DNA of 64,000 nucleotides, from contig SVFV01000014.1 of the NCBI GenBank assembly GCA_015056655.1, positions 1-64,000 on the forward strand. The letters run 5' to 3'. The stretch's first letter is position 1. Each line of letters begins with the position of its first letter. The notes under the pieces are model-generated. The model ran no database searches, was not told where the DNA came from, and saw only the letters and a list, made by a program, of their open reading frames with translations. A program made the position numbers and the translations under genes. Below, one piece after another: positions 60,453 through 64,000 of this stretch. This stretch comes from Butyrivibrio sp. (lineage in GTDB: Bacteria > Bacillota > Clostridia > Lachnospirales > Lachnospiraceae).

Positions 60453-63260
60453 TTAAAGCTCTGAAATTCCTCTCTTGAACTTTTCTTCAAGATCTTCAGT
60501 CTTTACGAGCTTTGCTGACTTGATCTCAAGTCCGCCCTGAGCAAAGTAAATCTTCATATATGAATTTCCTACCATAGCAGGATGAAGATTGATTTTTATG
60601 GTCTGCCATTCCTTGTCCATTCCGGTAAGAGTAACTGACTTAACGAGCATCTTATCCTGGAATACTGACATAGGAAGCTGGGCAACATCAGGCTGATTGT
60701 CAGCTCTCATAACAAGCTCAAGATCCATGAGACATCTTCTGGGAGTTGTGATAACAAACTGAGTAGTAGCACCCTTAGCAACTGTAATGCTCTTAGGATC
60801 AATATCCATCTCATCATCATTAAACTTAAGCTCGATCATATCCTGAAGACTTGCATCCTCATCTGAGATAGCCTTCGCGAGCTCCTTATCAAGTGCTGAT
60901 TCCTCACCAAGCAAATGTCTGAATGCAGGTGTTTTAAGAAGGAATCTGCAGATGTTAGCAGCACTTCTAGCTAGCTCTGCTCTTGTCAATCTGCCTTCCT
61001 TAAGTGCATCTGCAAGATCATCTCCGCCTGAGTTAGCCTCAGCACTGGTATTAACCATGTTAAGGTCATTCTGAGCACGAACCTGAGCTGATACATTCTG
61101 ATAGCTTCCGGGAGCACCTGCTTCATCATTACCCATTGCCCACCAGTCTGTCATAACGATACCATCAAAGCCCCACTCGCCACGAAGAATTGTAGTAAGA
61201 AGGTCGTAACTGCTGGCTGTCCAGATTCCATTTACAGGTCCATAGGTGCTCATGAGCGCACGAGCATTTCCTTCACGAACTGCTATTTCAAAGCCCTTAA
61301 GGTAAATCTCTCTAAGTGCTCTCTCTGATACAACATTGTCTACGTGATGTCTTCTGAACTCCTGTGTATTACCAGCAAAGTGCTTGATAACACCTGTCAC
61401 ATCATACTTGTGAAGTCCACGGAGCTGAGCTGATACAAGCTTACCTGTAAGAATAGGATCCTCTGAGAAGTACTCAAAGTTTCTTCCGTTCAAAGGACTT
61501 CTGTGAATGTTCATACCAGGTCCAAGAAGAGCATCAATTCTGTTTCTTCTAAGATCAAGCGCTTCCCAGGTAAAGAGTTCTTCATTTATCTGTTCATCGA
61601 AGGTACATGCAAGACATGTTCCATTAGGAAGTGAGAATGCGTGTGTACCGCAGTCCATACGAATTCCAGATGGTCCATCTGAGCATCCACCAGCGGGAAT
61701 TCCAAATGCCTTGAGCTTTTCAGATAATCCGCCGTATGCGCCTGCTATTCCAGCAGTTACCTTAGGAGAACACATTCCTTCTCCGCGCATCATGGTGATA
61801 AGATCCTCATCAGAAAGCTGAGCAATGAAGCCCTCCATTGAAACCTTCTTATCTTCTACATCCTTAAGCTTAAAGCCCTTATCTCCTGAATAAGGAAGCG
61901 CCTTAGGAAGTCTGTCTTTTCTCTTCTTGTTAGGATCAAGAGTTCTCAAAGTAACCTTTTCAGAACCCTCTTTAAATGTATCCCCTGCTGCAACAGGCTT
62001 TAAACGCTCAAACTCCTTAACAGGTGCATAAGCTTCCTCACACTCAGTTACAACATCAAGCTTTTTAAGCTTAAACTCCCCAGCAAGTTCAGCGCTTCTT
62101 ACATCGCTACCTGCGTAAATCTTGTAAGTACCAGCCTCCATAACATAAGCTGACTTATGCTTTGTAGCACCGCAGTCATCATAAGAAGACATCCAGTACT
62201 TTGGAATGTCGAATTCTATGCTCTGCATTTTGCCAGGCTCAAGGTCGTCTGTCTTTGCAAAGCCAATAAGGGTTCTCTTAGGCTTACCAAGAACTCCCTG
62301 AGGAGCTTCCATGTAAACCTGAACAACCTCTTTACCTGCTCTGTCACCTGTATTAGTAACAAGAACCTCTAAGGATACACCTTCCTTCTCGTCATAGGAA
62401 AGCTCTCCAAGTGCTATATCAAAGCTTGTATATGACATTCCAAATCCGAAGGGATAAAGAACAGCATCCTTTTTGAAGGTCTCAAAATAGCGATATCCAA
62501 CGTAGATATCCTCAGCCTGATAGTTTCTCTTATCTGAACCAAAGTTAGCTATTGATGCATAATCTTCCAGATTGTAGGCAATTGTATCAGAGAGCTTACC
62601 TGAAGGATTAACAACACCTGTAAGAACATCAAGAACAGCGTTTCCGCCTTCCTGGCCGCCCTGCCATACATATAAAACAGCCTCAGGTCCGATTTCCTTA
62701 ACCCACTTCATGTCTATGACGTTTCCGACATTCAAAAGAACAATAGTATGTTCAAATGTCTTAACCACCTTAGAAAGTGCAGCCTTCTCCTCATCTGTAA
62801 GAAGGTAGCTTCCCTTTTCATTTTTGTTATCCTGGTCCTCTCCGGCAGTTCTTCCGATGATAAATACTGCTGCATCAGATTCCTTAGCTGCCTTTTTAAC
62901 CAGCTCATCGCTGATAGGCATTTCCTTCTGGAACCAGGGCTCTGCTGCCCAGCCTACACCATTGTCGAAAGGATTCTTCTTTACGAATTCCTCATAAGCA
63001 GCACGGACATCTTTATTGATCTTAATAGACTTTGATGCCTCAAGTGCCTCGTAGATTCCAACAACATAGTCAACATTAACCATGCCGCCTGATCCTGTTC
63101 CGCTCTTGTAATAATTCATCTGGCTTCTGCCAAATACTGCAAGCTTTGCGCCTTTTGCAAGTGGAAGTGTATCCTTATCATTCTTTAAAAGAACAATTCC
63201 TTCTGCGGCAGCTTTTCTGGCAGTTTTCTTAAATTTCTCAATGTCCCAGATTTTTGCCAT
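60453..63260 (-). CDS. GH3-family beta-glucosidase with reversed domain order
   Basis: A 935-residue glycoside hydrolase family 3 enzyme. The GH3 C-terminal domain comes first (AAEGIVLLKNDKDTLPLAKGAKLAVFG, residues about 15-250), with an Fn3-like domain (about 290-400). The catalytic (beta/alpha)8 domain follows: MRGEGMCSPK, GPGMNIHRSPLNGRNFEYFSEDP (substrate-binding region), KHFAGNTQEFRRHHVDN and GIVMTDWWAMG (nucleophile Asp). This domain swap is known from Butyrivibrio and Ruminococcus beta-glucosidases. It probably hydrolyses cellobiose or other beta-glucosides; no signal peptide is visible, so it acts in the cytosol. The start at 63260 follows AAAGGAG. Confidence 0.92.
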   Translation of the reverse strand: MAKIWDIEKFKKTARKAAAEGIVLLKNDKDTLPLAKGAKLAVFGRSQMNYYKSGTGSGGMVNVDYVVGIYEALEASKSIKINKDVRAAYEEFVKKNPFDNGVGWAAEPWFQKEMPISDELVKKAAKESDAAVFIIGRTAGEDQDNKNEKGSYLLTDEEKAALSKVVKTFEHTIVLLNVGNVIDMKWVKEIGPEAVLYVWQGGQEGGNAVLDVLTGVVNPSGKLSDTIAYNLEDYASIANFGSDKRNYQAEDIYVGYRYFETFKKDAVLYPFGFGMSYTSFDIALGELSYDEKEGVSLEVLVTNTGDRAGKEVVQVYMEAPQGVLGKPKRTLIGFAKTDDLEPGKMQSIEFDIPKYWMSSYDDCGATKHKSAYVMEAGTYKIYAGSDVRSAELAGEFKLKKLDVVTECEEAYAPVKEFERLKPVAAGDTFKEGSEKVTLRTLDPNKKRKDRLPKALPYSGDKGFKLKDVEDKKVSMEGFIAQLSDEDLITMMRGEGMCSPKVTAGIAGAYGGLSEKLKAFGIPAGGCSDGPSGIRMDCGTHAFSLPNGTCLACTFDEQINEELFTWEALDLRRNRIDALLGPGMNIHRSPLNGRNFEYFSEDPILTGKLVSAQLRGLHKYDVTGVIKHFAGNTQEFRRHHVDNVVSERALREIYLKGFEIAVREGNARALMSTYGPVNGIWTASSYDLLTTILRGEWGFDGIVMTDWWAMGNDEAGAPGSYQNVSAQVRAQNDLNMVNTSAEANSGGDDLADALKEGRLTRAELARSAANICRFLLKTPAFRHLLGEESALDKELAKAISDEDASLQDMIELKFNDDEMDIDPKSITVAKGATTQFVITTPRRCLMDLELVMRADNQPDVAQLPMSVFQDKMLVKSVTLTGMDKEWQTIKINLHPAMVGNSYMKIYFAQGGLEIKSAKLVKTEDLEEKFKRGISEL

Positions 63261-63302
63261 GTATAACACTCCTTTTTCCAATTTCTATTCATTTACCATC
63301 TC

Positions 63303-63331
63303 AGTGCTTTTTTGCACTAGAAACTATTATA
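63303..63331 (-). promoter_or_regulatory. -10 element and 5' hairpin of the GH3 gene
   Basis: TATAAT at 63326-63331 on the minus strand, then, near the predicted transcript start, AGTGC and GCACT paired around six bases (63303-63318). It may be an operator or a message-stabilising hairpin. A clear -35 is not visible. Confidence 0.4.
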
Positions 63332-63354
63332 GCAGCATATTAAAACAAAAATAC

Positions 63355-63399
63355 CCCCTCAAAAGCACCTTTTTCTTACTTTTTAGACTTTTGAGAGGG
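63355..63399. terminator. bidirectional terminator upstream of the GH3 gene
   Basis: CCCTCAAAAG pairs with CTTTTGAGAGGG across a 22-nt loop. T runs follow on both strands, so it can terminate the gene at 63449 as well as plus-strand transcripts. Confidence 0.75.
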
Positions 63400-63448
63400 T
63401 CATTTTTTGATTATTTTGTGGAAACTTTTCAAAAATGGTTTACATAAA

Positions 63449-64000
63449 TCATTTTATGTTCATAACATGGCAAAGTTTTTTCGTCATTTTCTTATCATTT
63501 GCCTTAACATGAGTTGTATCAGAAAGAACAGTATATCCTTGTGTAAATCCCTCGTTCCAGTCGATCATCTTATCGTAGTTGTTTATATGGGTTCCACAAA
63601 CACCTACGCAGGTCTTTGTATAATTCGAAGGGAATTTAATAATTACAGTCTTCGCATAGGAAACATAATACTGATATGTGACTCCGTTTGACCATGAAAG
63701 CTTCTGAGGCTTAAATCCCTTCCACTCCGATTCAGTGACATTTACATTATGGTAATTCATTCCTTCTTCCGAGGTTTCTGATGTATTCAGATTCTCTCCG
63801 GATCTCTTGTCCACAACAATAAGATCAACATAATCAATATAATCATGTCCTGCATTTAGTAGCTTCTTCGCTGTAGTCTTAGAAAGAAGCTTTGGCAGCT
63901 GAACCTGCACCGTAAGTACTACCGTTACTGTACTTGGAGTTGTTGAACTTCTCATTCCCGTACTTACAGGAAATTCTGATCTTCTAAACTTGGTAACCTT
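63449..64000 (-). CDS. C-terminal part of an unrecognised protein, cut by the window edge
   Basis: The open frame runs from the stop at 63449 through 64000 without an in-frame stop, so the start lies outside. The visible 184 residues contain TVVLTVQVQLPKLLSKTTAKKL, DYVDLIVVDKRSGENLNTS, GVTYQYYVSYAKTVIIKFPS and VGVCGTHINNYDKM. The beta-strand-rich pattern suggests an extracellular or surface protein, but I recognise no family. An internal ATG at 63955 has no ribosome binding site and should not be taken as the start. Confidence 0.6.
   Translation of the reverse strand, partial: KVTKFRRSEFPVSTGMRSSTTPSTVTVVLTVQVQLPKLLSKTTAKKLLNAGHDYIDYVDLIVVDKRSGENLNTSETSEEGMNYHNVNVTESEWKGFKPQKLSWSNGVTYQYYVSYAKTVIIKFPSNYTKTCVGVCGTHINNYDKMIDWNEGFTQGYTVLSDTTHVKANDKKMTKKLCHVMNIK

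Overview
The window looks like a chromosomal stretch of a rumen- or gut-type Lachnospiraceae bacterium, most likely Butyrivibrio or Pseudobutyrivibrio. This is inferred from low-GC Gram-positive codon use, strong AGGAGG ribosome binding sites, paired LplA/LplB/LplC-type sugar transporters with YesMN-type regulators, secreted Fn3/CAP and BspA-like proteins, and a GH3 beta-glucosidase with the reversed domain order known from Butyrivibrio BglA. No database search was possible.

Layout: 0.2-3.2 kb carries small metabolic genes on the minus strand (adenosine deaminase-like, nitroreductase, AviRa-like rRNA methyltransferase, HD hydrolase). 3.4-4.05 kb is a repeat-rich junction with a 54-bp-period dyad array and inverted copies of a tRNA-Leu 3' end wrapped around terminators. 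4,049-18,849 is an integrated mobilizable element of about 14.8 kb. It encodes a large serine recombinase, a HipA-like kinase module, a secreted and a cytosolic leucine-rich-repeat-type protein, a ribbon-helix-helix protein, a small resolvase, MobC, a relaxase, a ClpX-like ATPase with a DUF5688-like partner, and an SF3/P4-type primase-helicase next to an origin-like repeat region. The two element ends share GTGCGG inside the 3' end of tRNA-Leu(AAG). Joining them in silico gives a 49-bp symmetric attP that lies inside the recombinase reading frame.

19-42 kb is ordinary chromosome with two carbohydrate uptake loci. The first (22-29 kb) has two permeases, a binding lipoprotein and a YesMN two-component system, with a perfect cre site upstream of the lipoprotein gene. 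The second (35-42 kb) has the same transporter set, a divergent membrane-bound AraC regulator and a 16-bp palindromic operator. Between them are trpS, a LacX-like epimerase, a 937-residue FAD/Fe-S oxidoreductase, MgtC and a PHP phosphatase. 42-45 kb holds an ECF S-component, a threonine aldolase, two tRNA-Leu genes and a second 54-bp-period dyad array. 45-56 kb holds a chemoreceptor, a MecA-like adaptor gene under a CIRCE-like operator, flgE behind a SigD-type promoter, cysE, a CAP-domain secreted protein, tRNA-Pro and a TetM/EF-G-like GTPase fused to a Rae1/YacP-like NYN nuclease domain. 56-64 kb holds a DUF1858 protein, a 54-residue unrecognised protein, a 609-bp foldback element, an EAL/GGDEF pair, the GH3 enzyme and a protein cut by the window edge.

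The observations most worth following are the attP inside the recombinase gene, the 609-bp foldback with apex terminator, the dyad arrays whose words differ but whose spacing is shared, and the GTPase-nuclease fusion.
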